From NCBI GenBank assembly GCA_001465935.1, contig LNKV01000031.1, positions 304,329 through 368,328 on the forward strand: DNA of 64,000 bases, written 5' to 3'. Each line of letters starts with the position of its first letter. Positions within the stretch are counted from its first letter, which is position 1. The position numbers were made by a program, and so were the translations under genes. Below are positions 46,584 to 57,400 of this stretch, piece by piece. Below the pieces are notes generated by a model, which made no database searches, was not told the DNA's origin, and saw nothing but the letters and a program-made list of their open reading frames with translations. The stretch comes from Clarireedia homoeocarpa (taxonomy: Eukaryota; Ascomycota; Leotiomycetes; Helotiales; Rutstroemiaceae).

Positions 46584-47675
46584 CATAAAAAATGGGATTA
46601 ACCAAAGATGGGGAAAAATTGGAGCAAATAAATTAAAAATGATCGATAAAAGGAGAGCAGTGAAGGTTTGAATGAACTGTGAATTGGATGATTCGCATAT
46701 GAAGGGACAAGGAGACGAAGGAGGAGACGAGAGGAGACCGTGAGTGGTGCGTGGTGCGTGGTCGCGGTATGTGTGTGGTATGTGGGATGCGGATGCGGTA
46801 AAGGGAAGAGGAGAATAGGACGAAGGAGGGGTGGGAGTAATAAGGAACGAGCTAAGGACCAAGTAGGGATAATTTCTGGTTGGTTGAATATATTTGCGAG
46901 TATTTGCGCGTATTTGAGAGCAAGTGCGCGTGAGTGCTCGTAGTAAAGATCTTAACTCAGCCAGCCAACCAGCCAATCACCATCATTGGTGACGAGGAAA
47001 TATTAAGGAACAAGCCAGGACCCCTTGAAAAAGAAAAGCAGACTTGGCTCGCTTAGGCAGAATAAGGGAGGGAATCGAGAGAGATTCAATCTTACTTTAC
47101 CACATCCGGATAAGCACTTATCTCGATTCGGCAAGGTCATATGTGCAAGGCCCTTCAAGTCCCACCCACGGATGTCGTTTGCGCTAGTACCTACCTTAGC
47201 AGTTAAATGGCTCAATGTTGCTGCATTCTCATTGGCCGGATGTCCAAATGAGACGTTCCTGTTCAAGCCATTTTTCCCTTTGTGGATGGACAGTTTGCTG
47301 GTCTATTTGAACGCTGAGGTGCAATACTGTCGTTTGCATAGGGGGCATGATATGATGAATATAAGATCATGCAAAGAGCAAGAAAGGAAGGTCGTTCGCA
47401 GGTTCAATTGGGCGACGACCAGGGACGACCAGGGACGACCAGGGAGGGAGATGGCCGTGGTAAGAAGTCAAATAAAAGACTCAGGAATGAGATGAAATTC
47501 CATTCGAGGAGAAGCAAGAGATAATCTCCGTCGTCATACTGGTAGTTCTATACCAAGTATATCAGCACTTTAATATCGGCCTGTAGACAGCTACGTTTAC
47601 TTACCACTTACAGCATTACGCCCAACCTACCTCACCAACTACCACGAACCAACCAACCAACATCGTCAGCCCCGT

Positions 47676-47750
47676 TTCTTGTGCCTTGTGCCTTGTGCCT
47701 CGTGCCTTGTGCCTTGCGCCTTGCGCCTTGTGCCTTGTGCCTTGTGCCTC
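47676..47750 (+). repeat. 7-bp minisatellite (CCTTGTG and variants)
   Basis: About ten tandem copies of CCTTGTG occur, with CCTCGTG and CCTTGCG variants that are themselves grouped, suggesting local duplication. Confidence 0.9.
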
Positions 47751-49043
47751 ACCGTCTTCATAACCGCCGCGCATGCGTTGTACAACTTATCCGCGCGCAA
47801 TACCGTACCCATCTCCTCATATCTCCTCCCTACTTTACCAACGAACGTACAGACGAAATGCACATGTACATGTTATGTAACATCACAACGATATTGTGTA
47901 GCAAAGAGGACATCCATCTATCAAGGCTCCCTCATCGTCGGCTTTCCCAACGCCAATCAGATGATGTAGATCTAGATGGTACCTTGGAAGCCATCAACGT
48001 CCGAGCAAATGCTGAGACTCCAGAAGATGGATCCTGACAACACATCTATCCCACCGTATGTATCTACCTCCTGCGGATCCATATCAGATCTCGACTCAAC
48101 CACATGATGCAGAAACGAAATTCGTGGTTGAAGATAATTGTCCAATTCCAATCTTCCCTTTTCCCTTTTCCTGGAAATATCGGCTCGCGTAGAACAGGGT
48201 CCTTGCAAATGTCGGTAAAGGGATAGTTCTATGCTGATATTGATATGCTATCGAATCTGTACAAAGTATCGACAATCATATGATATCCATATTAATGCAG
48301 ATCAAATCAGTCCTCCTACTGTACTGTAAATCTTTTCACCTACAGTACTTGCAGAGAGTACGAAACCGTGAAACGAACACTCTGTCTTTCATCCGAACAT
48401 GCACATACACCCACCCACAACTCCAGACGACTTCGGACAAAACATAAACATAAAACATGCCAAAGAACAGATATCCAAACCCAACGAAGGCGTTTCCTCC
48501 GTGAGCCTGTTCATGAGATGAAGTGGGGCCGTCTCGTCTCCAAGCACAGCAACCTCGCGATGGATCAGGGTATTTATGCAACTGTACTGTACGAAGTAGC
48601 TATGCTAACTATCCATGCCGTCTTATACTCACTCGACTTGACTTGACTCGACTCGACTCGACTCAGCTTGACCAGCCCAAGTAATAAGTAAATCTCCCTT
48701 CAAGACGTTCCAAATAACGTAACATATTTCTCCCGCCCAAATACAATACCTGCAGCAAACACCTCCCTCCCCTCCCCAGCGACCCAAGAAAGCCAGCCAG
48801 CCAAATTAGCAGACCGCCAAAGCCCCATCCATTCCCCCAGATTTCCGCCTCCAATGGTTCATTAACCAACTTACTTCGTACTGTACTTACTGTAACTTAC
48901 TTTTTTCTTACTGCAAGTTACATACTTCGCAACTTAACCTATGTACAGTAAAGTAAGATGACGATGTACTCTACATACCCTCCATTTAATCTCCCGCTGC
49001 ATTGCATTTCAATCCAATTCAATTCTGAAATTCATCCGAGATG

Positions 49044-49044
<1 letters not shown>

Positions 49045-49077
<33 letters not shown>
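49045..49077 (+). repeat. AATC microsatellite
   Basis: At least seven tandem copies of a 4-bp unit (CAAT/AATC). Confidence 0.9.
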
Positions 49078-49313
49078 CATTTATTTATTTACCAACACGA
49101 GGCAGGCTACCACCGTACAAGCTAACTACAGTAAGGGCTTCCTTTCCCTCGTCCCCTCCCTCCTCAATACTGTCGATAGAGATATCCATCCATCCATCCA
49201 TCTATGCATACAATCAAAATCCCCCTATTTCCAAAGTTCTAAGCTTAGCTCTTGTATCACGAGACGAGCAAACCAAACCACACCAAAGCGAGGATGAAAG
49301 CCGGGGGATGATC

Positions 49314-49338
49314 GAGAGAGAGAGAGAGAGAGAGAGAG
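49314..49338 (+). repeat. AG dinucleotide run
   Basis: About twelve tandem AG units. Confidence 0.9.
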
Positions 49339-49794
49339 GTCCAAGCTTTCTCTTTTTTTTTTCTCTTCTTCTTACCGAGACTTACTTCGTAGCTGAGCGA
49401 AGTTAAGCTCGTGAAACAGAACCCCTTAACTTAACTCTTTCCCCCCCCCCCCGTTGCCCCCTCTTCCTCCTTGATTTGAGCCTTAAGGGTCTCTTAACCT
49501 GGTTGATATTATCCGGATACAGTATATCCAGGTTCGGATAGGATAGGATAGCAGAGTAGCCAAGAGTTTCAAGGTCACTCATATATCACCAAGGCCGTAA
49601 CGTAGTTATTCATAGAACTAAACATAATGCGGGGGAAGAAAAAGAGCGCCGAAGACAACAACGAATGCCACTGAAAATTTACTGAAACGTGAATCATCGT
49701 CATAGTTGATCATCCGAGCATCTATCTAGATATCGTATCGTTGAAATTCCACCATCTCATCTATCTGCAACACGCACACAATTCTGCAAACAAT

Positions 49795-51634
49795 CTAAGG
49801 CTTGCAACGACCCATGAAACGAGGATATAAACAGCATGTGCGAACAGAATGCTGTTTGCAGATCCATGCGATGAACCTCTCCAAACCTAATCCATAACCG
49901 CCATGTGGGGATGTACCATACCTGTTGCAAGCACCTTAGCATTGGTTGTGTCGAAGCTTGCCGAGGGAATATCTAGCATCAGAAGCTGGAACGGATGACT
50001 TACTTTCTCTGTTCAGTGTACCAATAATACTCCTTGGGGGAAATACCCTCGCGTTCATAAGCGGCCATTAGTTCTTCATACCCTTCCATTCTCATTGATC
50101 CACCGACAATTTCACCAACACCTGGCATTAATACGTCAACACTTTCTGTGACTTGTGGATCCGCTTCTTCCTTCTTCATGTAGAAGGCCTTGATCTCGAC
50201 TGGGAAATGCGTGAGCAGGATAGGAAGGTTGATGATGTCCGTCATCTTCCGCTCAGCAGCTTCAGCGATATCATCACCGAAGACGTGGGGGTTACCCTCC
50301 TCGTTGAGGATAGGTGGATCTTGAGCGTTCAACCAGTCGATGGCATCCGAGTAACGCATGCGCTTGAATGGGCGAGTAGGAGCTTTAAATTCGGGGTTGA
50401 GTTCCTTGATGTAGCCGGCGATTTCTGCGTCTGCCATGAGGGTTTCAATGACCTTGCTAATAATCTCTTCCAGATGATCCAATAGATCCTCGAAATCAAT
50501 GAAATCCAATTCTGCTTCAACATGTGTATATTCGGACAAATGACGACGCGTTAAGGACTTCTCTGCGCGGAATGACTTTTCGATACAGTACACGTTACCA
50601 AGACTGGGGATACCAGTTTCGAGGTAGAGTTGAGATGATTGGGTAAGGTATGCTTTCTCTCCATAGTAGTCGAGCTCGAATAAAGTCGACCCTCCTTCAA
50701 CCTGTGTCTGGACAAATGCAGGCGGACTGATCTTGGTGAAGTACATCTCTTTGTATGCCTTTGCGAATGCCCACTCAACAGCTGATCGGACCTTCATCAC
50801 TGAAGATGCAGTGTCTCCACGAAGCACCAAATGGCGATTGTCCAGCATGGAAGACTCCCACTGGTCTTGCTGCTGGGAGACTTTGTTGGTGATGGCATCA
50901 GCATCGGAAGGAGATCTGCCAATAACTTTGTAGTAGTCGACGTGCAGTTCGCGGTTATCTGGGGCAGATTGACCTGAAGGTACTTTTCGCATCTCTCCAA
51001 AAAGTGTGAGTGAGGTGCCTTGTGCGAAGGTGAGAGCGTCATAAGTTTTCGTAAGATCGCCTTGCAAAATACATTGTAAATGTCCGTATCCGTCCACCAA
51101 TGTAATAAACGTAGCTTGCTTTTGTTCCCGCAGTCTGTGAATGCGACCTGAGACCTTAACTCGAGTTCCCTTCACATCACCCTCACCAAGTTCAATGTCC
51201 TTGCGTCCAATTGTAATTTTGACTGCTTTTGGTAGGGACGAGTCTTCGGTGAGAACAATCTTCTTCGCATCTTCGAGGTTCTTCAGTCTCGCTTCCTCCT
51301 TCTCTTTTTCTTGGGCTGCCATTTGTTGTTGTTTTACAATCTTCTTCTTGTGTTGATCCAATGCGCTTTGTGCTTTCTTAATAGCACTCTTAGCAGGCTC
51401 CTTCCAGATCAATCGCTCTGCCGGGTCGCCATCCGCACTCACTGCTCCAGTGGTGGATGCACGAGTTTGATATGTTTTGCCCTCTGCCCCGCCCTGGTGA
51501 ATGTAGGCGTAGGCTAGGGACTTGTAAGGTTTGCTTTCTTCACCAGTTGCAGTTTCGTCGTCATGACCAACATCCGTATCAACATAAATGATGTCCATCT
51601 TTGTCCTCTCTGCAAGCTCTTGGGTTGCAGCCAT
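49795..51634 (-). CDS. DED81: Asparaginyl-tRNA synthetase, cytoplasmic
   Basis: Two exons (51634-50004 and 49921-49795, 82-nt intron) give 585 aa. The fungal N-terminal extension includes a Lys/Glu coiled coil (KKKIVKQQQMAAQEKEKEEA). The OB-fold anticodon-binding domain is at ~155-240 (VKVSGRIHRLREQKQATFITLVDG). The class II catalytic core has motif 2 (FRAEKSLTRRHLSEYTHVEAEL) and, encoded only by the small last exon, motif 3 (GGYGLGLERFIAWI), followed by YPRFMGRCKP. AsnRS charges tRNA-Asn with asparagine; the HLSEYTHVEAE block separates AsnRS from AspRS. Without the last exon the enzyme would lack the ATP-binding arginine. The start at 51634 fits the family N-terminus. Confidence 0.95.
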
Positions 51635-52131
51635 GGTCGCGTGTTGTTGCTAATACTTTTGAAATTTAGTTGAGATTTGGAGGGGAATCTATTAGTGGGG
51701 GAATTTATCTTGGGTTTACAGTCATTTCTGACTCACGATAAGGACAAGATTAGATTGGTATCTATCAATGATAGAAGTGTCGTTAGCGACATGAATCGGA
51801 TTTACGCGGAACTACGCGTGTTGACCTCATCGACGCGACGAGCTGCCTAGAATTTGACTTGGGATTTTTTTTCCCTGTACCTTCCTTTAGATCGGGGGAT
51901 TTGTTTTAATATACGCCTTATGCCATGTTGACTTGTATGGTTCTTAATTGAAAATATATTATTTTCCTCGTTATTTCTTCGTCGACTCTCCGTTACTGGA
52001 AACATTCTCCGCAAGCACTCCGAATTGGGAACGTCTCTTTTTGCGCGACTTCTACAATTGTGGCTTTGCGAAAATTCGTCACACCGGTAGTGGGCACTAT
52101 ACGGACCTCTCTACTAAGAACGTGCTGCACA
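51635..52131. promoter_or_regulatory. Divergent promoter AsnRS / DNA ligase I with MluI cell-cycle boxes
   Basis: The 497 bp lie between the two start codons. Three ACGCG cores cluster in 34 bp: 51804-51808, the full MCB hexamer ACGCGT at 51814-51819, and 51833-51837. They are ~295-330 bp upstream of the ligase ATG. In yeasts MBF binds such boxes to drive G1/S expression of replication genes, DNA ligase I (CDC9) among them. Assignment to the ligase side is inference. Confidence 0.65.
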
Positions 52132-55100
52132 ATGCCTCCTAAACAAGCAACGTTGGGGTATGTAAAAGATCCACAAACTACCTTGCGGTTCGTTGGTGTC
52201 TGTGATTGATATCCCATATGCTAACGGAAGACTTTTTAATAGCAAATTCTTCGCCCAGCCAAACGGCTCGAAGCCTGCGCCCGCGAAACAATCTAAGCTC
52301 GCTTTTTCCCCGAAATCTAATCCAAATAAACAGTCGCCAAGCTCTGCACCATTGGAAGAAAATGGCGATGTTGATATGAAAGATGAGGACTCGGATGCAG
52401 AGGTCAAGTCGACGGTCAAGAAGGGTGAAGGGGTGGATAAAAAGGAAAATGTGAAACCAGAGAAAGGTATACCCTCGCAGAATGATTGCTGCGGCACCCT
52501 AGGTTAATGTGGCGATAGGCATCAAGAGATCAAGATCACCAAGTTCGAAATCACTTGCGAAAACCAAGCCGACAAGAGCAAAGGCAGAGGTCAGGGAGGA
52601 AGAACAAGCGGAGGAGAAAGAGGATGAAGATGAAGATGAGGAACCTGTTGTAAAAAAACCGCGACGGGCTGTAAAGACAGAAACAACTGAGAAGAAATCT
52701 AAAGCAAAGTCGGCAACAACGAAATCAAAAGCCAAGGCAGAACCAGCGAGCGAATCACCACCAAAAAAGCCCAGATCTAAGAAGACGTCTCCGCCACCCA
52801 AAGCTAGCAAGAAGGTCGAGGAGGAGGACAATGATGAAGAAGTTGAGGAAGCGAAGCCGTCTCCCAAACCTACATCAAGAAGAAATTCCACTGTGTCCGA
52901 ATCAGCATCTGAGGTCGAGGAGGAATTGGAGTCTGATGAGGAAGAGAAATCAGGAGTAGCTGCCAAGACTCGCGAAAAGGTCCAAACTACACTGGCATCG
53001 AAGAGCAAGGATCCATATCCGGATTGGAAGCCAGGAGAGCCTGTTCCATATGCCGCCTTGTGTACGACATTTTCCTTGATTGAGATGACTACAAAGAGAC
53101 TGGTAATTGCGGCTCACTGTTCACTATTCCTCCGCCAGGTTCTACGACTCACGCCGGAAGACCTTTTACCGACTGTGTTATTGATGATAAATAAATTGGC
53201 GGCGGATTATGCTGGCATTGAACTTGGAATTGGCGAATCTCTAATCATGAAAGCTATCGGAGAATCCACTGGCCGAAATCTAAACGTCATCAAGAATGAT
53301 CAGAAGGAGATTGGGGACCTCGGTCTTGTTGCAGTGAAGAGTAGATCAAATCAGCCTGTGATGTTCAAGCCAAAGCCATTGACAGTTAGGGGTGTGCTCA
53401 AGAGCTTGATCGATATTGCCACTGTTCAGGGTAATGGTGCTCAAGGGCGAAAAGTGGATGGAATCAAGAAGCTACTCTCGGCTGCTGATGCTCATTCAGC
53501 AGGGAAGGTAGACATCACTAAGGATAAAGGAGGTCCAAGTGAGGCCAAGTACATCGTTCGATTCCTTGAAGGCAAGCTTCGTCTTGGTCTTGCAGAAAAG
53601 ACTGTACTTGTTTCTTTGGCCCAGGCCATGGTTTGTCATGAGATTGAGAAGAATGGTTCTGGGAAGGTTCCTAGCACTGAGCAATTGGCGAAGGGTGAAG
53701 CCATTCTCAAGGCCGTTCACAGGTATATTTTATGCTTTTATCTACGTGAGAATATTGCTAACGAACGAATAGTGAACTTCCAAGTTACGATGTGGTCATT
53801 CCAGCTATGTTGGAACACGGCATCTTCAATCTCCGGGAGAACTGCAAGCTTCAACCAGGTGTACCATTGAAGCCTATGTTAGCCAAACCAACAAAGGCAA
53901 TTACGGAAGTTCTGGACCGATTCGAAAATCAGACATTCACCTGTGAATACAAGTATGATGGTGAAAGAGCCCAAATACACTATGTTGCCAAAGATTCTAA
54001 ACAACAATACCGCGGGGCTGCCCCAGCTTCTACAACAACACCGTCGGGTGGTCTGGCAGCTATCTTCTCCCGAAATTCCGAAGATCTTTCGAAGAAGTAT
54101 CCAGATATACTCGGAAAACTAAACACATGGGTGAAGGAAGACACCAAGAGCTTTGTTCTGGATTGTGAGACTGTTGCTTGGGATCTTGTTGAAAAGAAGG
54201 TTTTACCTTTTCAACAACTTATGACACGAAAGAAGAAGGATGTCAAGGTCGAGGATGTCAAGGTTAAAGTTTGTGTGTTTGCGTTTGACCTGCTCTTCCT
54301 GAACGGGGAGGCGGTCGTACAAAAGTCACTACGTGAACGTCGCGAGCTTCTTCACAGTGCATTTGAGCCCATTGAAGGAGAATTCCAATTCGCTACCAGC
54401 ATGAATGGGCAGGAACTCGACGAGATCCAAACATTCCTCGACGAAAGTGTTAAAGCATCATGCGAGGGTCTTATGGTAAAGATGTTGGATGGTACGGAGA
54501 GTGGCTATGAGCCCTCAAAACGAAGTAGGAACTGGCTCAAGGTAAATTAGTCTACATGAATTCCAAAAAATGGAGTCCAGAACTAACATCTTTAAACAGA
54601 TCAAGAAGGATTATCTAACTGGCATTGGTGACTCTCTTGACCTTGTCGTGTTGGGCGCCTACTTCGGTCGAGGAAAACGTACATCCGTCTATGGCGCATT
54701 CCTCCTAGCCTGCCATAATCCCTCCACCGACTCCTACGAAACCATCTGCAACATAGGCACAGGCTTCTCCGAACAAGTCCTTGAAGAACTTCACTCTCAA
54801 CTCTCCTCCATAGTCATCGACCGTCCGAAACCGTTCTACTTACACAGTTCAGGAAATCAACATCAGCCGGATGTATGGTTTGAACCGAAATACGTATGGG
54901 AAGTCAAGACGGCCGATTTGACTCTAAGTCCAAGGTACAAGGCTGGTTGTAGGGAAGGGATCGACAATGGTGGGGAGAAGGGAATTAGTTTGAGATTTCC
55001 GAGGTTTGTGAGAGTGAGAGATGATAAGAAACCGGCGATGGCGACGACGAGTAGACAGGTGGCGGAAATGTATAGGAAGCAGGAAAGTGTGACGAAGAGT

Positions 55101-55136
55101 AAGGGGCCAAGTGTTGATGATGATTTCGAGTACTAG
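52132..55136 (+). CDS. cdc9: ATP-dependent DNA ligase I (replicative)
   Basis: Five exons (52132-52157, 52243-52466, 52519-53722, 53773-54541, 54600-55136) give 919 aa. The N-terminus MPPKQATLGKFFAQ is a PCNA-interacting (PIP) box, Q-x-x-L-x-x-F-F at residues 5-12; intron 1 splits its glycine codon. A long Lys/Glu/Ser-rich linker follows (to ~165), then the DNA-binding domain (~170-470). The nucleotidyltransferase domain has the adenylated lysine in EYKYDGERAQIH (K545), then DCETVAWD, FAFDLLFLNG and EGLMVKML. The OB domain follows (IKKDYLTGIGDSLDLVVLGAYFGRGKR). The enzyme seals Okazaki fragments and repair nicks. Domain order and length fit eukaryotic ligase I, not III or IV (no BRCT). Confidence 0.95.
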
Positions 55137-55659
55137 ATGGAGGAACTCGAAGCGGACATGATTCTAAGCAAATGATGTACTGTGATGTTAAGATATAGTG
55201 ACCCGGTATCGCGCTACTAAGGGTCGGGGGATAGTGATACATTTTATGAGCTCCACTTATACAGCGCTAGAATATGCTTACTATCTTGGAGCAAAAGTCA
55301 TAGAGGGGTAGCTAGAAAAATACTTCGATAATCTCCCACTATCTACCACAATTACATTGGGATCATGATAAAATCACATGTAGTGCAATCACTTCTAACT
55401 CCAAACCCCAAGCCCTTCATATCCTATATACCCCTCCCTCGCTCGTCTTCCAGCATCGAATCATCTTTATCTTCTAAACCTATAATCAAACCTAATCCCC
55501 TTCCCAACGAATCCCTACATCTCTTATCACCCACCATCTTCCCACCTATACATATACTACCTGCTAGCCTTCCCACCCCCCTTTTTCCACTTAAGCTCAA
55601 AGTCTCAAACAACCTCCTCGCTTACATATGATATGCACTTATTTACCTTACCTTACCTT

Positions 55660-55684
55660 GCCATGCCATGCCATGCCATGCCAT
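55660..55684 (+). repeat. CCATG pentanucleotide repeat
   Basis: Five tandem copies of CCATG. Confidence 0.95.
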
Positions 55685-55823
55685 GATTTTCAGCCCTATT
55701 CTCGCGCATCCTCATCTTAACTTGTCCCGTCTTCATTTCTATATTAAAACTCACTCCCATTCTACATACATATCAGTAACTAACTAACTACCAGTACTTG
55801 AGAGTTAGTTGGTTATTCTTCTC

Positions 55824-55824
<1 letters not shown>

Positions 55825-55873
<49 letters not shown>
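55825..55873 (+). repeat. TATC tetranucleotide repeat
   Basis: About twelve tandem copies of a 4-bp unit (ATCT). Confidence 0.95.
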
Positions 55874-56404
55874 ACACACTTGCTAGGATACCGTCGAGAT
55901 CAATTGATTAATCTGCAAAGTATATATACATACATGGTAGGTTGAACGTCGAAAGTTTTGGAGGGAGGGAGTTGGTCGGTCGGATGGGAGGGATAGATAG
56001 ATAGATAGATATAATATAGTAAGTACATGCATGCATGCATGCATGCACGCACCCACACGCAGCCTTTTCGAAAACAAAACAGCTACATGAACGAACCCCC
56101 TCCTCTCTACTTTCTTCTTTCCAGCTCATCCTCAATAATTTCCATCCTCTCCAACCCGAACTGCCAAATCCACCTATGGACTAGACTAGACTAGACTGGC
56201 CTCAAACAAAAACAACCAAACTCCCCCAAATCTCGGCCGACCTGGACGGCTTGGCTTGGATTAACCGCCGACTGACTGCTATATTGCAGGTCAGATAGAT
56301 AGAGGATGATGTTGTGCGACCACAGTATCATATCATATTATATTATATTGTATGATATTATATGACAAGAAGCCAGCTATTAAGAGTTGAAAAGAACTGA
56401 GATC

Positions 56405-56405
<1 letters not shown>

Positions 56406-56451
<46 letters not shown>

Positions 56452-56452
56452 N

Positions 56453-56495
<43 letters not shown>
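56406..56495 (+). repeat. A-tract with an N: possible assembly join
   Basis: A run of about 46 A ends at an N (56452), followed by TTT and about 40 more A. Right of it lies retrotransposon sequence, left of it ordinary host DNA. The N shows the assembler was unsure here, so the true distance or even adjacency is not certain. Confidence 0.85.
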
Positions 56496-56498
<3 letters not shown>

Positions 56499-57400
56499 GT
56501 ATTAGCTTGCTTAATATCGCTAAACAATAACCTAGACCAAGAATAGCTAATCCGAGTTTACGAAGTTAGTACCGAAATAGTTAAAAAAAATATTAATATT
56601 AAACTAGAATAGATACTTGAATATTGTAATATCGAAGAAAATAAGTTAGTAGATAAATTAGTTAAAGAAAGTACTAGTACTAACCTTTATTTGACTATAA
56701 CTAGTTTTAGTTACCTTAGCTCTATTATCAAGTATATTAAGTTCTAAGACTAGATACTAGTATTAAAATAATATATTAAATCGAAAGCTAATTAATTAGC
56801 TAAAGAGACTAATTATTTATTAACTTATAAATTAGTTACCCGAAATAAACTCTCGATTTTATTTACTATAAAGTATATAACTACTAGTACCTTTTATCAA
56901 CTTAAAATAAACTATAGATATTTTAAAGTTTATTTATACTAATTAGACTTTAGTTTATCTAATAGATATATATATAATTAAAAAGAGACTACGAAGTATT
57001 TAATATTAGTATATTATTAATTTACCTTAGTATAAAGGAAGCTACGAGATAAATTAAATACTAATTAATTAAGTCTAAAGTTTTTATTTAATACTAAATC
57101 TAGAATAGATACTAATTTAGTTTATATAAGCGAAACTAATATCTACTCTCAAAAATATTACCTAATTAGGTTAGAAGCCTAATATAAACTAAAACTAGCT
57201 AAAAAATACAAAAATAATATTAAGACCCTTAATATTATATAATTAGACTATTTAAGTTTAATATTTTTCCTTAATATTATTTAAACTCGGAGTTTTACTT
57301 TTTAATTATTATTATTATTTCTATCTCTTATACTAGAGCTAGACTATATAATAGTACACTTATATAATCTTATCGAAAAAACGTATATAGATATTGAAAA
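56496..57400 (+). mobile_element. 5'-truncated, mutated copy of a LINE-type retrotransposon (copy A)
   Basis: The sequence aligns by eye with the 3' part of the larger copy. 56540-56740 matches 62860-63060, the RNase H end, sharing TATTAATATTAAA.TAG, GTAGATAAA.TAGT.AA and ATATTAAGTTCTA. It then matches the AT-rich 3' segment (TTTTTCCTTAATATT at ~57262 versus ~63605). All frames are full of stops. The downstream limit is approximate; no poly-A tail is seen at its end. Confidence 0.7.

Larger units (their letters stand above)
46584..49794. other. Long intergenic stretch with simple repeats
   Basis: No gene is supported over 3.2 kb. Simple repeats include GACGACCAGG x3 (~47415-47445), the CCTTGTG minisatellite (47676-47750), CGACT runs (~48645-48663), AATC (49045-49077), ATCC (~49185-49202), AG (49314-49338) and a C12 tract (49441-49452). 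The density of microsatellites and lack of reading-frame conservation suggest non-coding sequence. Confidence 0.55.
55137..56405. other. Intergenic stretch with dense microsatellites
   Basis: No gene is supported. Microsatellites are CCATG x5 (55660-55684), TATC (about 12 units, 55825-55873), GATA (55994-56010), ATGC (56026-56046) and ACTAG/ACTAGACT near 56178-56200. This is the border between gene-bearing DNA and the AT-rich retrotransposon tract. Confidence 0.6.

Noticed and set aside
47025..47495. 156-codon + strand open frame
   Set aside because: It lacks an ATG start, has no recognisable domain and runs into the GACGACCAGG repeats; taken as chance.
47679..47863. Cysteine-rich CALCLVPCAL open frames
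   Set aside because: They are translations of the 7-bp CCTTGTG minisatellite, not a secreted cysteine-rich protein.
56333..56527. Poly-phenylalanine frame on the minus strand
   Set aside because: It is the complement of the A-tract with the N; not coding.
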